From CAKZNE01 sp964485405 (GTDB taxonomy: Bacteria; Bacteroidota; Bacteroidia; Flavobacteriales; Schleiferiaceae), in NCBI GenBank assembly GCA_964485405.1, contig CAZAJG010000007.1, positions 1-64,000 of the forward strand: DNA of 64,000 nt, in the 5' to 3' direction. The position numbers and the translations under genes are program-made. Shown in pieces: positions 46,433-55,237 of this stretch (positions are counted from its first letter, which is position 1; each line of letters begins with the position of its first letter). Under the pieces are notes generated by a model. The model saw only the letters and a program-made list of their open reading frames with translations. It searched no databases and was not told where the DNA came from.

Positions 46433-46440
46433 TACTTTTG
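46433..46440 (+). promoter_or_regulatory. -7 promoter box for receiver gene 2
   Basis: TACTTTTG is an exact TAnnTTTG match 23 nt before the ATG at 46464. It suggests that the receiver genes are not one simple transcript. Confidence 0.5.
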
Positions 46441-46463
46441 ATTTTATATCTAAATGAGGCGAT

Positions 46464-46823
46464 ATGAAAAACATTTTGGTGTTGGAAGACGATCCTATAC
46501 TCCTTCTTGCATATAGGGAGCTCCTTTCAGCTTATGATTATACCCTGATTCTCTGTTCTGACGTGGCCTCTGCTGCTGAGTATTTGTCCCAAAATCATAT
46601 CGATTTAATTATTTCCGACTACCATTTACCCGATGCTACGAGTATGGTCCTTTTAAAACTCATTCAGGTTTGGAAAAAAGATATACCTATCATCATTATT
46701 ACCTCTAACAACCTTATTCGGGAAGAACAACCTGAAATAATAGCTTTAGTGAAGAGCTTAATGTTTAAACCTATTCATAAAAACGAATTTTACCACAATA
46801 TAAACACCTTATTATCCGCATAA
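46464..46823 (+). CDS. Receiver-only response regulator 2
   Basis: 119 residues, a stand-alone receiver with all key residues: the acidic pair in LEDDP (8-10), Asp52 in IISDYHLPD, a Thr in IIIITSN and Lys102 in MFKPI. It is the most canonical member of the array and closest to gene 4 (shared HLPD and TSN patterns). It would be phosphorylated by an unlinked histidine kinase, or act in a phosphorelay. No kinase lies next to it. Confidence 0.85.
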   Translation: MKNILVLEDDPILLLAYRELLSAYDYTLILCSDVASAAEYLSQNHIDLIISDYHLPDATSMVLLKLIQVWKKDIPIIIITSNNLIREEQPEIIALVKSLMFKPIHKNEFYHNINTLLSA

Positions 46824-46876
46824 TACCTATTAATTAATCCGTTGTTTTTGTTAAGATACTTTCCTTTCTCTAAAAA

Positions 46877-47239
46877 ATGAAAAACATTCTCATTCTTACA
46901 GACAACACCTTATCACAAGATTACTTAAAAGACTCTTTAGCCGAAGATCATGAAGTAGAACCATGTGCGTCAATAAATGAGGCGATCTATAAATTGATGA
47001 ATCAAAGAGTTGATCTGGTAATTTCTGACCGTTCTATTGGGATACAAAGCTCTAGCCCATTTTTAAAGCTGATAAAAGATCTATACCCACATATTAAAGT
47101 TCTCTTGTTAAACGATAATGAATCTAAACCTTCCGTGAACTCTGCATCTGGAATAAGCTCTAAAGTAGAAATCAAGCAAGTGGTAAGGCAATTATTGGAT
47201 GGTAGATGTTCAAACAACTTTGTGTCTGCAGCGTCCTAG
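46877..47239 (+). CDS. Receiver-only response regulator-like protein 3 (degenerate)
   Basis: 120 residues. Asp51 is kept (DLVISDRS), but the acidic pocket reads LTDN and the conserved Lys-Pro near the C-terminus is not recognisable (SSKVEIKQVV). This is the most divergent member. It lies 53 nt after receiver 2. Signalling by phosphorylation is doubtful. Confidence 0.75.
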   Translation: MKNILILTDNTLSQDYLKDSLAEDHEVEPCASINEAIYKLMNQRVDLVISDRSIGIQSSSPFLKLIKDLYPHIKVLLLNDNESKPSVNSASGISSKVEIKQVVRQLLDGRCSNNFVSAAS

Positions 47240-47291
47240 TTCACCCTCAATTAGTTCGCAAGCTATTGTTTGCTTTTTCAATCCTTAGGAG

Positions 47292-47648
47292 ATGAAAACT
47301 TTACTTGTTATACAAGGTGATCCTTTGATGCTGGAGGTATACCAAAAATTATTTGGAGAATACGCCTTGAAGGTAGAGTTTTGCTCTCAGATACATGCTG
47401 CTATTGATTTTGTGACCTCTAAGCGCGTAGATCTAATTATCTCAGACCATCATTTACCAGATTCCAATAGCAAAACACTTCTTCAATTTCTCTCTATATC
47501 CGGCCTACAAATACCTGTTGTTATTGTAACCTCAAACACTGCGTTTAAGCCAGGCGTGGCTAACAACTCTTCCCTGATAAAAGAAGTACTATATACGCCT
47601 CTCGAGTTACCGGATTTAGAAAGAATTATAAGCTCCTACTTAGGGTAA
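47292..47648 (+). CDS. Receiver-only response regulator-like protein 4 (degenerate)
   Basis: 118 residues. Asp52 is kept (IISDHHLPD) and a Thr in VIVTSN is present, but one acidic residue is lost (VIQGDP) and the conserved Lys is Thr102 (YTPLE). An AGGAG sequence precedes the ATG. Its stop codon directly abuts the stop of the convergent paaY. Close paralogue of receiver 2. Confidence 0.78.
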   Translation: MKTLLVIQGDPLMLEVYQKLFGEYALKVEFCSQIHAAIDFVTSKRVDLIISDHHLPDSNSKTLLQFLSISGLQIPVVIVTSNTAFKPGVANNSSLIKEVLYTPLELPDLERIISSYLG

Positions 47649-48242
47649 TTAGCCTTTTATCTCGTTCCACGTTTTAAACAGAACTTCTTGTTTCGGTCTG
47701 TTTTCCTCAGCTTGGATTAAAGGCTCGCACTCCCTTAAACTATCGTGACATTCTTTTGGTAGGCTTTGATAAAGTTCTGTTCCTTTTGTCTTCCACTTCA
47801 GCATATCATCGCTTACTTCCTTAATAATCTTGGCCGGGTTTCCTACAACTAAACTTCTGTGTGGTATTATACTCTCGGCTTTGATGAAGGATAATGCTCC
47901 TACTATAGATTCTTTTCCGAGCTCTACTTTATCCATAATAACAGCATTCATGCCCACCAAGCAGTTTTCACCTATGTTGGCTCCATGCACAACAGCTCCA
48001 TGCCCTATATGCGCTCCTTTAGCGAGTTTAATGGTAATGCCAGGAAACATGTGCACCACGCAGTTCTCTTGAACATTACACCCGTCTTCAATAATGATCT
48101 CTCCCCAATCCCCGCGAATTGCCGCTCCCGGACCTACATATACATCCTTTCCAATGTGTACATTTCCAATAATAGAAGCTGTTTTATGCACAAAGGCAGA
48201 TGGGTGAATAACGGGTTTAAACCCTTTAAATTCATAGATCAT
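47649..48242 (-). CDS. paaY: PaaY, gamma-carbonic anhydrase-like hexapeptide thioesterase
   Basis: 197 residues of left-handed beta-helix built from hexapeptide repeats (IGNVHIGKDVYVGPGAAIRGD), followed by a C-terminal helical extension. The histidine ligands of the family are visible in CVVHMFPG and GAHIGHGAVVHG. PaaY is a thioesterase that removes toxic ring-type CoA intermediates in phenylacetate breakdown. It is the last gene of the minus-strand unit unknown-paaI-paaJ-paaY. Confidence 0.88.
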   Translation of the reverse strand: MIYEFKGFKPVIHPSAFVHKTASIIGNVHIGKDVYVGPGAAIRGDWGEIIIEDGCNVQENCVVHMFPGITIKLAKGAHIGHGAVVHGANIGENCLVGMNAVIMDKVELGKESIVGALSFIKAESIIPHRSLVVGNPAKIIKEVSDDMLKWKTKGTELYQSLPKECHDSLRECEPLIQAEENRPKQEVLFKTWNEIKG

Positions 48243-48264
48243 AATTGCTTGCTGTTTTATTGGG

Positions 48265-49470
48265 TTATGCTCTCTCTAACACAACCGCATACCCTTGACC
48301 TACCCCTATGCACATGGTACATAAAGCATATCGCTTGCCCGTTTCTTGCAACTGAATAGCTGCTGTTTGCAATAGCCTCGATCCACTCATACCTAAGGGG
48401 TGACCAATAGCTATGGCCCCTCCGTTCGGGTTAATTCTTTCGTCATTATCTGCCAGTCCCATTTTTCGGGTACAAGCTAAAACTTGCGAAGCAAAAGCTT
48501 CATTCAATTCAAGAATGTCCATATCCGCTAATGTCAAACCTGCCTTTTTTAAAGCAATTTCTGAAGCGTATACCGGTCCAATGCCCATTATCCTAGGTTC
48601 TACACCCGCAACGCCCATAGAAACAATTCTGGCCATAGGTTTTAGGGTATGATCTTTTATTCCTTGTTCAGAAGCGATCAAAAGCGCTCCTGCCCCATCG
48701 TTTAATCCTGACGCATTTCCTGCCGTTACAGATCCCTCTTTTTTGAAAGCCGCTCTCAGTTTTCCTAATATTTCCAACGAACTGTTGGGCTTAACAAACT
48801 CATCGTGTTCAAAAAGGATAGGGTCTTTTTTTCTTTGAGGAATAGATACAGGAGCTATCTCCTTAGCCAACCTACCACTCTTTTGGGCTGCAGATGCTTT
48901 CATTTGACTCCAATAGGCAAACTTATCTTGATCCTCTCGGCTAATGCCAAATTTCTCTACCAGGTTTTCAGCAGTTTCGCCCATGGCATCTGTGCCATAT
49001 AATTTAAACATTTTGGGGTTTACAAAACGCCAGCCAAAACTAGAATCATACATTTTAGAATCTGTTCCAAAGGCTTTGCTCGGTTTGCTCATTACGTATG
49101 GTCCACGCGTCATGTTTTCCACTCCGCCAGAAACAAAAACATCTCCATCATCATTACGCACCGCTCTAAAAGCTTGAGCAGCTGCGCTCATTCCTGAAGC
49201 ACATAAACGGTTTACTGTTTCTGCTGGAACAGTAAAGGGTAAGCCCGCTAGTAAAGAAGCCATTCTTGCTACGTTGCGGTTATCTTCTCCCGCTTGATTC
49301 GCGCAGCCTATTATTACATCAGCAATAGCCGCTGGGTCTAAACTACCCTGCCTAGCCATTAAATTTTCTATGGCATGCGCTGCTAAATCATCTGTTCTTA
49401 CAGCAGAAAGTGTTCCTCCAAAGCTTCCGATTGGAGTTCTTATTCCATCAATAATATAGGCTTCTTTCAT
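48265..49470 (-). CDS. paaJ: PaaJ, 3-oxoadipyl-CoA thiolase
   Basis: 401 residues of thiolase. The acyl-accepting Cys is in NRLCASGMSA, and the C-terminal His and Cys are in GGAIAIGHPLG and LCTMCIGVGQG. In this cluster it most likely cleaves 3-oxoadipyl-CoA, and possibly also the dehydrosuberyl-CoA, to give acetyl-CoA plus succinyl-CoA. A general acetyl-CoA acetyltransferase role is the alternative; gene context favours PaaJ. Gaps of 23 and 22 nt link it to paaI and paaY. Confidence 0.9.
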   Translation of the reverse strand: MKEAYIIDGIRTPIGSFGGTLSAVRTDDLAAHAIENLMARQGSLDPAAIADVIIGCANQAGEDNRNVARMASLLAGLPFTVPAETVNRLCASGMSAAAQAFRAVRNDDGDVFVSGGVENMTRGPYVMSKPSKAFGTDSKMYDSSFGWRFVNPKMFKLYGTDAMGETAENLVEKFGISREDQDKFAYWSQMKASAAQKSGRLAKEIAPVSIPQRKKDPILFEHDEFVKPNSSLEILGKLRAAFKKEGSVTAGNASGLNDGAGALLIASEQGIKDHTLKPMARIVSMGVAGVEPRIMGIGPVYASEIALKKAGLTLADMDILELNEAFASQVLACTRKMGLADNDERINPNGGAIAIGHPLGMSGSRLLQTAAIQLQETGKRYALCTMCIGVGQGYAVVLERA

Positions 49471-49493
49471 TTTTACTTTGCGTTTAAATAATT

Positions 49494-49901
49494 TTATTCC
49501 CAGCTCTTTGAGCTTATGTATACAGTCCCTTTAAAAATAGCCACAAGCTCATTTTCTTGGTTGTGAATTTTTATGTCGTAAACCCCTACTTTATGTGTTT
49601 TAGAAAGTTCAACCGCTACTGCGGTTATGATGTCTCCAGTACCCACTGCTTTTGTGTGAGAAATAGAGGTTTCTATGCTTACCGATTGATTGCCATAACC
49701 ATTACTTGCAAATGCTAAAGCACTATCAGCTAAAGAATAAGTAATACCGCCATGCGCAATGCCAAAACCATTGGTCATTTCTTCTCTTACCGTCATCTTC
49801 AAAATACAATGGCCCGCGCTTTCTTCTACCCGTTCAATACCCAGCCATTGGCTGAAAGCATCTCCCTGGTACATTCTATTAACTATTTCTTGGGGTGTCA
49901 T
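49494..49901 (-). CDS. paaI: PaaI, hydroxyphenylacetyl-CoA-type thioesterase
   Basis: 135 residues with a hotdog fold. The motif NGFGIAHGGITYSLADSALAFASN carries the HGG and Asp expected for the PaaI family. It hydrolyses stalled aryl-CoA thioesters and so spares CoA. Its start codon overlaps the stop of the upstream gene in a TAATG, so the two are translationally coupled. Confidence 0.9.
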   Translation of the reverse strand: MTPQEIVNRMYQGDAFSQWLGIERVEESAGHCILKMTVREEMTNGFGIAHGGITYSLADSALAFASNGYGNQSVSIETSISHTKAVGTGDIITAVAVELSKTHKVGVYDIKIHNQENELVAIFKGTVYISSKSWE

Positions 49902-50380
49902 TACTTATTTTCTACTTTTTGCATCTCTATGGCTATGGATCTCTCCACTATAGAAATTAAAGTATCTAGGATCATATTGAAGTTTGAGGCGTCTGCTTCA
50001 TCTACAAAGTTGCACTTTAATATCGCTCTGGTTTTTAAATCTTCAAACACTAGCGGGCTATCAAACTCCGCTTCTTCCTCTTCTTGTTTCTCTCCGTTGT
50101 AGGCTTGCACCTTTTCCTCAACCACCTCACTTACAATGGCTTCAGGAATCATTTCCACCACGATACCTGCAGAAATGAAGGCCATAATCAAAATCGCTAC
50201 TGAGTCTATTAATACTTCGTGTTGGTCTTCTTCAAAATCATCCGCTAAGTTGGTCATAAAGCCCATCAAAACAGGCTGATCTTCCAACAACTGAAGCACC
50301 ATTTTACCTTGTTCTTCTTGAGTCATTAAGTCATAGCTCGCTATGGACTCCGCAATAAAATCTCTTTTTGGATTTGTCAT
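49901..50380 (-). CDS. Unknown 159-residue protein coupled to paaI
   Basis: The sequence is acidic and mostly helical, with a hydrophobic central helix (EVLIDSVAILIMAFISAGIVVEMI) and an acidic linker (EKQEEEEAEFD). No signal peptide is seen and I recognise no family. A -7 promoter box (50399-50406) lies just upstream, so it starts the unit with paaI, paaJ and paaY, and it overlaps paaI by one base. Its place in a paa operon suggests a regulatory or structural role in the pathway, which is inference only. Confidence 0.75.
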   Translation of the reverse strand: MTNPKRDFIAESIASYDLMTQEEQGKMVLQLLEDQPVLMGFMTNLADDFEEDQHEVLIDSVAILIMAFISAGIVVEMIPEAIVSEVVEEKVQAYNGEKQEEEEAEFDSPLVFEDLKTRAILKCNFVDEADASNFNMILDTLISIVERSIAIEMQKVENK

Positions 50381-50398
50381 CTAACAGAATTGAAGTGG

Positions 50399-50406
50399 CA
50401 AAGTTA
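50399..50406 (-). promoter_or_regulatory. -7 promoter box for the unknown-paaI-paaJ-paaY unit
   Basis: Minus-strand TAACTTTG matches TAnnTTTG exactly, 18 nt before the start codon at 50380. No TTG at the -33 distance. Confidence 0.5.
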
Positions 50407-50467
50407 ATAAATGACTTCCGTTGGGTTTAGCAAAAAGAAGATCTGTAAATGTTCTTATTGTAAAACT

Positions 50468-51202
50468 TTATTCTTCTGCCAGTTCTGCTCCTCTCACCTT
50501 CTTTACAAAGAAATCTTCCAGCTCTTTTAAGGTTTGGGAAGTCGTGTGAATGTCTTTTACAACACTTCCATGGTCAAGAATCACAATGCGTTGGCAAAAC
50601 TCAGTAACATGCCCTAAATCATGACTAGATATAAGCATGGTCATTTCCGTTTCTTCATCCAATTGCTTGAGTTTATCTCTGAGGTTATACTGCGTAGAAG
50701 GGTCTAGGTTTGCAAAAGGTTCATCCAATAAAAGCACATCGGGTTTGCCCAAAAGTGCGCCTACAATACCCACCTTCTTTTGATTTCCTTTGGATAGGTC
50801 TCGGATGTATTTCCGCTTTCCGATAATCTCGCCTTTAAAGAAATCTTCGTAGCTCTGTATGGTCTCTTTCACTTCTTGTGTTCCCAAGCCGTGTAGCTTA
50901 CCAATAAACTCAAAGTATTCGTCTGGTGTGAGGTAATCAATTAAAAAGCCTTCATCTAAAAAGCTTCCCGTAAAGTTCTTCCAATCCTCACTTTGGCTCA
51001 CTTTTACGCCATTGTTTGTTACTTCTCCAGAGTCTGGTTTTATAAGGTCAAGAATAACCCGAAATAGGGTGGTTTTTCCTGCTCCGTTGTTTCCAACTAA
51101 GCCAAAAGACTCCGAACGTTTAAGATCTAAAGATGAAACGTCCAGCACTTTTTCGCTACCATAACTTTTCGAAATATTTTGAATTGATAGTATACTATCC
51201 AT
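50468..51202 (-). CDS. ABC transporter ATP-binding protein
   Basis: 244 residues with Walker A (GNNGAGKTTL), the signature LSKGNQKK, Walker B (DVLLLDEPFANLD) and the switch His in SSHDLGH. It is the single-nucleotide-binding-domain type that pairs with the DUF5687 permease gene upstream (18-nt gap), forming an exporter. The pair is set inside the paa cluster: paaH lies just before the permease gene. The substrate is unknown. Confidence 0.93.
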   Translation of the reverse strand: MDSILSIQNISKSYGSEKVLDVSSLDLKRSESFGLVGNNGAGKTTLFRVILDLIKPDSGEVTNNGVKVSQSEDWKNFTGSFLDEGFLIDYLTPDEYFEFIGKLHGLGTQEVKETIQSYEDFFKGEIIGKRKYIRDLSKGNQKKVGIVGALLGKPDVLLLDEPFANLDPSTQYNLRDKLKQLDEETEMTMLISSHDLGHVTEFCQRIVILDHGSVVKDIHTTSQTLKELEDFFVKKVRGAELAEE

Positions 51203-51220
51203 AATCTCTTAGTCTTTTGT

Positions 51221-52702
51221 TTATGATTTCTCGCGAAAGCCTTCCGCGTTTCTATACTTTTTCTCTTTGAAGTTGCTCACTATCGCCTTAAACCAATATT
51301 TGCTGAACGCCATGCTTATAAGTCCAACTGCAGCCAAAGCAATAAGCCCCCCATTTGGGGCACCAAAGGCATTGAAAGATTGGAATATAATAATTGGCAC
51401 AACCATAAGAGGAAGTACAATGATAAATTGAGTAGCGCTCGTTCCTTGGTAATTAAAAGCTGAGCCTTTAGAAAGGTCTATTTTCTTACGATTGTAAGTG
51501 GAGGCATAAAGCAGCACAAAGGAGTTAAGCCCAATATTGTAAATGAAAGAGGCCGTATTGATATACAGTGCTTTTATGCCAAAATAAACATATGGCACCG
51601 AAAGAATATAAGTAATTACACAGGTTACCGCAATGAGTATAAACTTCGCTTTATAAAAATCTTCCATCTCATAGGAGCGGGTTAATATCCCATCAAAATA
51701 AGCGCCTTCCCAGCCAACTAAAAACTGCCCATAATTAATCATAAAAACACCCGTCATAAATATCCCAACAAAAATGAGCCAACCATAACCCTCATTGTAT
51801 TGAGGGTTGAGGTAAAAAATAAGACCATAGGCCGAAAATAGGAGTGTGATAAACAGAATGGACTTGGTTCTCTTGTTTCTCGTAATCAGCTTGAGTTCGT
51901 TGGCTACCAAGCTTCCAACAATTCCCTTTGATTCTAAAAAGCTAAATCGCGTAGTATTTACGTTTTCAGAAGCTTTGCTTTTCCATAAATCTAGATAGGT
52001 ATGTGCCTTTAAGAAACTGAAGTTCAAGAAATAAAAAGCTACCATAACTAAAAGAGGAATAAACAAGAGCGTTGGGTTTGGCCCAAAGCTTGAAAATATT
52101 TGTTCTGAAACAAAAATGAGCGAAAACCACTCCATAAAGTCTCCCAGAAACAAACCTCCAACAACAGCTGCAAAAGCAAAGAAAACTCCTTTTTTTACGG
52201 CTAGTGCTCGTTTGATGTATATCGCTAAAAAATGATTGCTTAAAACGATAAAAACAAAAGACAGCAGCCAAGCACCTCCGGGAATTGCACCATATTCACT
52301 ACTTACCGTGCGTAACCCGAAAGGAACCACAATAAAAAGTGGAAGCGTATTGAAAAAGTTAAAAATAGATCCTCTTAGTAAGAAGTGGATAATCTTTGAC
52401 TTTTTTACGGGCAGGGTTAAATAATGCTGAACCGTAAGAACAGAAAGGTCTTGCAGAAAAAACCGCATCGCCAAATCTGAAAGGATGTAGTATAAAACAA
52501 AACCCGAAAAAATGGGAGTAAGCATTTCTGCATCTGGATAGAGTTCTTCCAACAACTCTGGCATAAAAAGCCCTAGGGTTAAGAATAATCCGCCAAAGTA
52601 TACTACTAAAAAACCGATAAGGATTTTTACCCCCCAGCCTTGTTTAAAGTACTTTGATCTTACGGTTTGTTTCCACTGTTGACTTAGTAAAGAGGAGTAC
52701 AT
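51221..52702 (-). CDS. DUF5687 family ABC transporter permease
   Basis: 493 residues with about eleven membrane helices. The N-terminus (LSQQWKQTVRSKYFKQG) and a central polar loop match DUF5687, a Bacteroidota permease family paired with ABC ATPases. The gap to paaH is only 3 nt, so it is very likely on the same transcript as paaABCDGH. No substrate can be assigned; export of a pathway by-product is a hypothesis. Confidence 0.88.
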   Translation of the reverse strand: MYSSLLSQQWKQTVRSKYFKQGWGVKILIGFLVVYFGGLFLTLGLFMPELLEELYPDAEMLTPIFSGFVLYYILSDLAMRFFLQDLSVLTVQHYLTLPVKKSKIIHFLLRGSIFNFFNTLPLFIVVPFGLRTVSSEYGAIPGGAWLLSFVFIVLSNHFLAIYIKRALAVKKGVFFAFAAVVGGLFLGDFMEWFSLIFVSEQIFSSFGPNPTLLFIPLLVMVAFYFLNFSFLKAHTYLDLWKSKASENVNTTRFSFLESKGIVGSLVANELKLITRNKRTKSILFITLLFSAYGLIFYLNPQYNEGYGWLIFVGIFMTGVFMINYGQFLVGWEGAYFDGILTRSYEMEDFYKAKFILIAVTCVITYILSVPYVYFGIKALYINTASFIYNIGLNSFVLLYASTYNRKKIDLSKGSAFNYQGTSATQFIIVLPLMVVPIIIFQSFNAFGAPNGGLIALAAVGLISMAFSKYWFKAIVSNFKEKKYRNAEGFREKS

Positions 52703-52705
52703 ATT

Positions 52706-53863
52706 TTAAAAAAAGGTTTGTTCGTTTGTTGCCATTCTTCGCAATAGTGGGCTGCAACGATATCTATCTTCTAAGTATTCGTTATGCAGTTTATCCAAAA
52801 TTTGCACACAGTTTTTTATTCCCTTCTCATCGGCCCACTTCAATAAGCCTTTTGGGTAGTTAACCCCTTTCGTCATGGCTAAATCTATGTCTTCTTTGCT
52901 GGCTATGTTCAAATATAATGCATCTGCCGCCTCATTTATCAGCATTACTAAAATTCGTTCTAGTATCGCGCCTCCGGTTTTCTCATTTTTATTCGGCTCG
53001 GGTTTTTTAGCTCCTTCGGAATAATCGTAAAAACCCTTTCCCGTTTTGCGTCCTAACCAACCTGCTTCTACCAATCGTTTTTGCGAAAAGTTGGGCTTAT
53101 ATCTAGGGTCAAAGTAGAACTCTCTAAAAACAGATTCTGTTACAGCATAGTTTACATCGTGTCCAATAAAATCCATCAATGTAAAAGGGCCCATTCTAAA
53201 ACCTCCAAGCTCGGTCATGGCCCAATCTATAGTTACTGGATCGGCTATTCCTTCTTCAAAAATTCGTACCGCTTCTCCATAAAACGGACGTGCTACCCGG
53301 TTTACAATAAAACCTGGAGTGTCTTTTGCCAAAACGGTTACTTTTCCCCAAGAATCAATAATTTCTCTTGCTTTTTGAGTGGTTGCTTCTGCTGTAGAAA
53401 CAGCAGGAATAATCTCAACCAAAGGCATTAAGGGAGCTGGATTAAAAAAGTGAATACCCACCACTCTTTCAGGCAGTTTGGTTGCTGATCCGATGGAAGC
53501 AATGGATAAAGAAGAAGTATTTGAAGCGAGTATGGTTGAAGGTTGTGTGATCTCTTCTAACCGGCCAAAAACCTGCTTTTTTATATCCACGTTTTCTATA
53601 ATCGCTTCAATAACCAAGTTTGATTCAGATACATCATTAAGCTCTGTTGTATACCTGAGTCTTTGCAAAACCTCTTGATCTTCCCCTTCTTTCAGCCTTC
53701 CTTTTTCTACCAGCCGAGCGAGTATCTTTTTATGTCCGGCTTCCGCCTTTTTTAATGAGCTTTGGTTGGTGTCATACACCACTACCTTACTTCCGTTTTG
53801 TGCGGCTATTTGAGCAATTCCTGCTCCCATAGCTCCTGCACCAATAATACCTACGTTCATCAT
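52706..53863 (-). CDS. paaH: PaaH, 3-hydroxyadipyl-CoA dehydrogenase
   Basis: 385 residues from the Met at 53863; in-frame Mets at 53872 and 53860 are alternatives. The N-terminal Rossmann fold has GAGAMGAGIAQ for NAD, and the catalytic His lies in GIHFFNPAPLMPLVE. The C-terminal 3-hydroxyacyl-CoA dehydrogenase domain contains GFIVNRVARPF, with a second C-terminal repeat. It oxidises 3-hydroxyadipyl-CoA to the 3-oxo compound cleaved by PaaJ. It is downstream of paaG by about 18 nt. Confidence 0.92.
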   Translation of the reverse strand: MMNVGIIGAGAMGAGIAQIAAQNGSKVVVYDTNQSSLKKAEAGHKKILARLVEKGRLKEGEDQEVLQRLRYTTELNDVSESNLVIEAIIENVDIKKQVFGRLEEITQPSTILASNTSSLSIASIGSATKLPERVVGIHFFNPAPLMPLVEIIPAVSTAEATTQKAREIIDSWGKVTVLAKDTPGFIVNRVARPFYGEAVRIFEEGIADPVTIDWAMTELGGFRMGPFTLMDFIGHDVNYAVTESVFREFYFDPRYKPNFSQKRLVEAGWLGRKTGKGFYDYSEGAKKPEPNKNEKTGGAILERILVMLINEAADALYLNIASKEDIDLAMTKGVNYPKGLLKWADEKGIKNCVQILDKLHNEYLEDRYRCSPLLRRMATNEQTFF

Positions 53864-53881
53864 ACGTATCAAATCGTCTTT

Positions 53882-54661
53882 TTATTTCCCTTTAAATTCT
53901 GGTTTTCTTTTCTCTAAAAAGGCATTTACGCCTTCTTCATAATCGTAACTCTTACCCGCAGAGGTTTGATATTTATCTTCTTCTTTTAATTGATCCGATA
54001 GGTTGTTGGTAGCACTTGCGTTCAACAACTTTTTGGTGTAACCCAATGCTTTGGTAGGCATTTTACTCAAAGTTTGAGCAATTTTCATCGCTTTCTCTTC
54101 AAAGTCTTCATTGGAGAAAGATTTATAAATCATGCCCATCGCTTCAGCTTCTGTAGCCGAAACTTTATCGCCTAACATCATGAGAGCAGACGCTTTTTGG
54201 AAACCTATTAATCGTGGTAAAGTGTAAGTGCCTCCGCTATCTGGAATCAATCCGATTTTGGAAAAAGCTTGGATAAAAGAAGCCGATTCGGTTGCTACGG
54301 CCACATCACAAGCCAAAGCAATGTTCGCTCCTGCTCCTGCAGCAACTCCATTAACCGCAGCTACAACGGGTACATCAATCTCACGAATCAATTCAATTAT
54401 GGGGTTGTAATGCTCTTGAACAATTTTAGTGAGTTCTGGCCCATTTGGATCAATCGCTTCTGCTAAATCCTGACCTGCACAAAATGCTTTTCCGTTTCCG
54501 GTTAGGTAAACCGCTCTTATTGTTTCGTCTTCATTGGCGTTTTTCAACTCTTGCTGAAGAGCTAGAGCCATTTCTCGAACAAAGCTGTTGTATTTATCAG
54601 GACGGTTTAAGGTGAGTTTTAAAACATCACCTATTCTTTCGCTAAGAATATATTGAGACAT
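53882..54661 (-). CDS. paaG: PaaG, 1,2-epoxyphenylacetyl-CoA isomerase
   Basis: 259 residues of crotonase fold. Neither hydratase Glu is kept: the positions read IQAFSKIGL and KASALMM. The PaaG-type Asp is present in LIPDSGGTYTLPRL. That pattern fits the isomerase that turns ring-1,2-epoxyphenylacetyl-CoA into oxepin-CoA. It lies 84 nt downstream of paaD, the largest gap in the operon. Confidence 0.92.
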   Translation of the reverse strand: MSQYILSERIGDVLKLTLNRPDKYNSFVREMALALQQELKNANEDETIRAVYLTGNGKAFCAGQDLAEAIDPNGPELTKIVQEHYNPIIELIREIDVPVVAAVNGVAAGAGANIALACDVAVATESASFIQAFSKIGLIPDSGGTYTLPRLIGFQKASALMMLGDKVSATEAEAMGMIYKSFSNEDFEEKAMKIAQTLSKMPTKALGYTKKLLNASATNNLSDQLKEEDKYQTSAGKSYDYEEGVNAFLEKRKPEFKGK

Positions 54662-54745
54662 GTTTATGCTTTTGCCCCAAAAATAGTCTTTAATGCTTGG
54701 ATTTGAATACTCCTCTTTTTGATTTTAGAAAAACGCCTAGTCGTC

Positions 54746-55234
54746 TTAAATGCACTTGAAATAATCGAAAGGTTCCAAGCAATCTTCGCACTTATACATG
54801 GACTTGCAGGCGGTAGAACCAAACTGGCTGATCATTTCTGTTTCCGTAGAACGGCAATGCGGACAAGTCACTTTTTTAGGCTCAGCAAACAAAGTTGATT
54901 TGTCTTTAGAACCTCCTTCAGGGGGTGCAATACCAAACTCTCTCAGTCTTTCTTTCCCTTCATCCGTCATCCAATCCGTTGTCCAAGGCGGAGAAATCAA
55001 GGTTTTTACCTTAACGTTTTCAAGCCCTTTACCGTGAAGCGTTTTTTTGATGTTTTCCTCAATCTCATTCATGGCCGGGCAGCCAGAATAGGTAGGAGTA
55101 ATGCTTATGGTTAAGTTTTCTTCTTCAAGCTCCACATCGCGAACTACACCCATATCCACTACAGTTAGCACCGGAATTTCTGGGTCGCTTACTTCTTTAA
55201 GCCATTGCCATATTTGATCTGTAGATACTTTCAA
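54746..55234 (-). CDS. paaD: PaaD, phenylacetyl-CoA epoxidase accessory protein
   Basis: 162 residues. The N-terminal DUF59/MIP18-like domain (VSDPEIPVLTVVDMGVV, TYSGCPAMN) is linked to iron-sulfur cluster assembly. The C-terminus has a zinc-ribbon-like set of cysteines (CPHC, then CEDC and a terminal C). PaaD is needed for maturation of the epoxidase rather than for catalysis. It lies 3 nt after paaC. Confidence 0.93.
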   Translation of the reverse strand: MKVSTDQIWQWLKEVSDPEIPVLTVVDMGVVRDVELEEENLTISITPTYSGCPAMNEIEENIKKTLHGKGLENVKVKTLISPPWTTDWMTDEGKERLREFGIAPPEGGSKDKSTLFAEPKKVTCPHCRSTETEMISQFGSTACKSMYKCEDCLEPFDYFKCI

Positions 55235-55237
55235 AGA

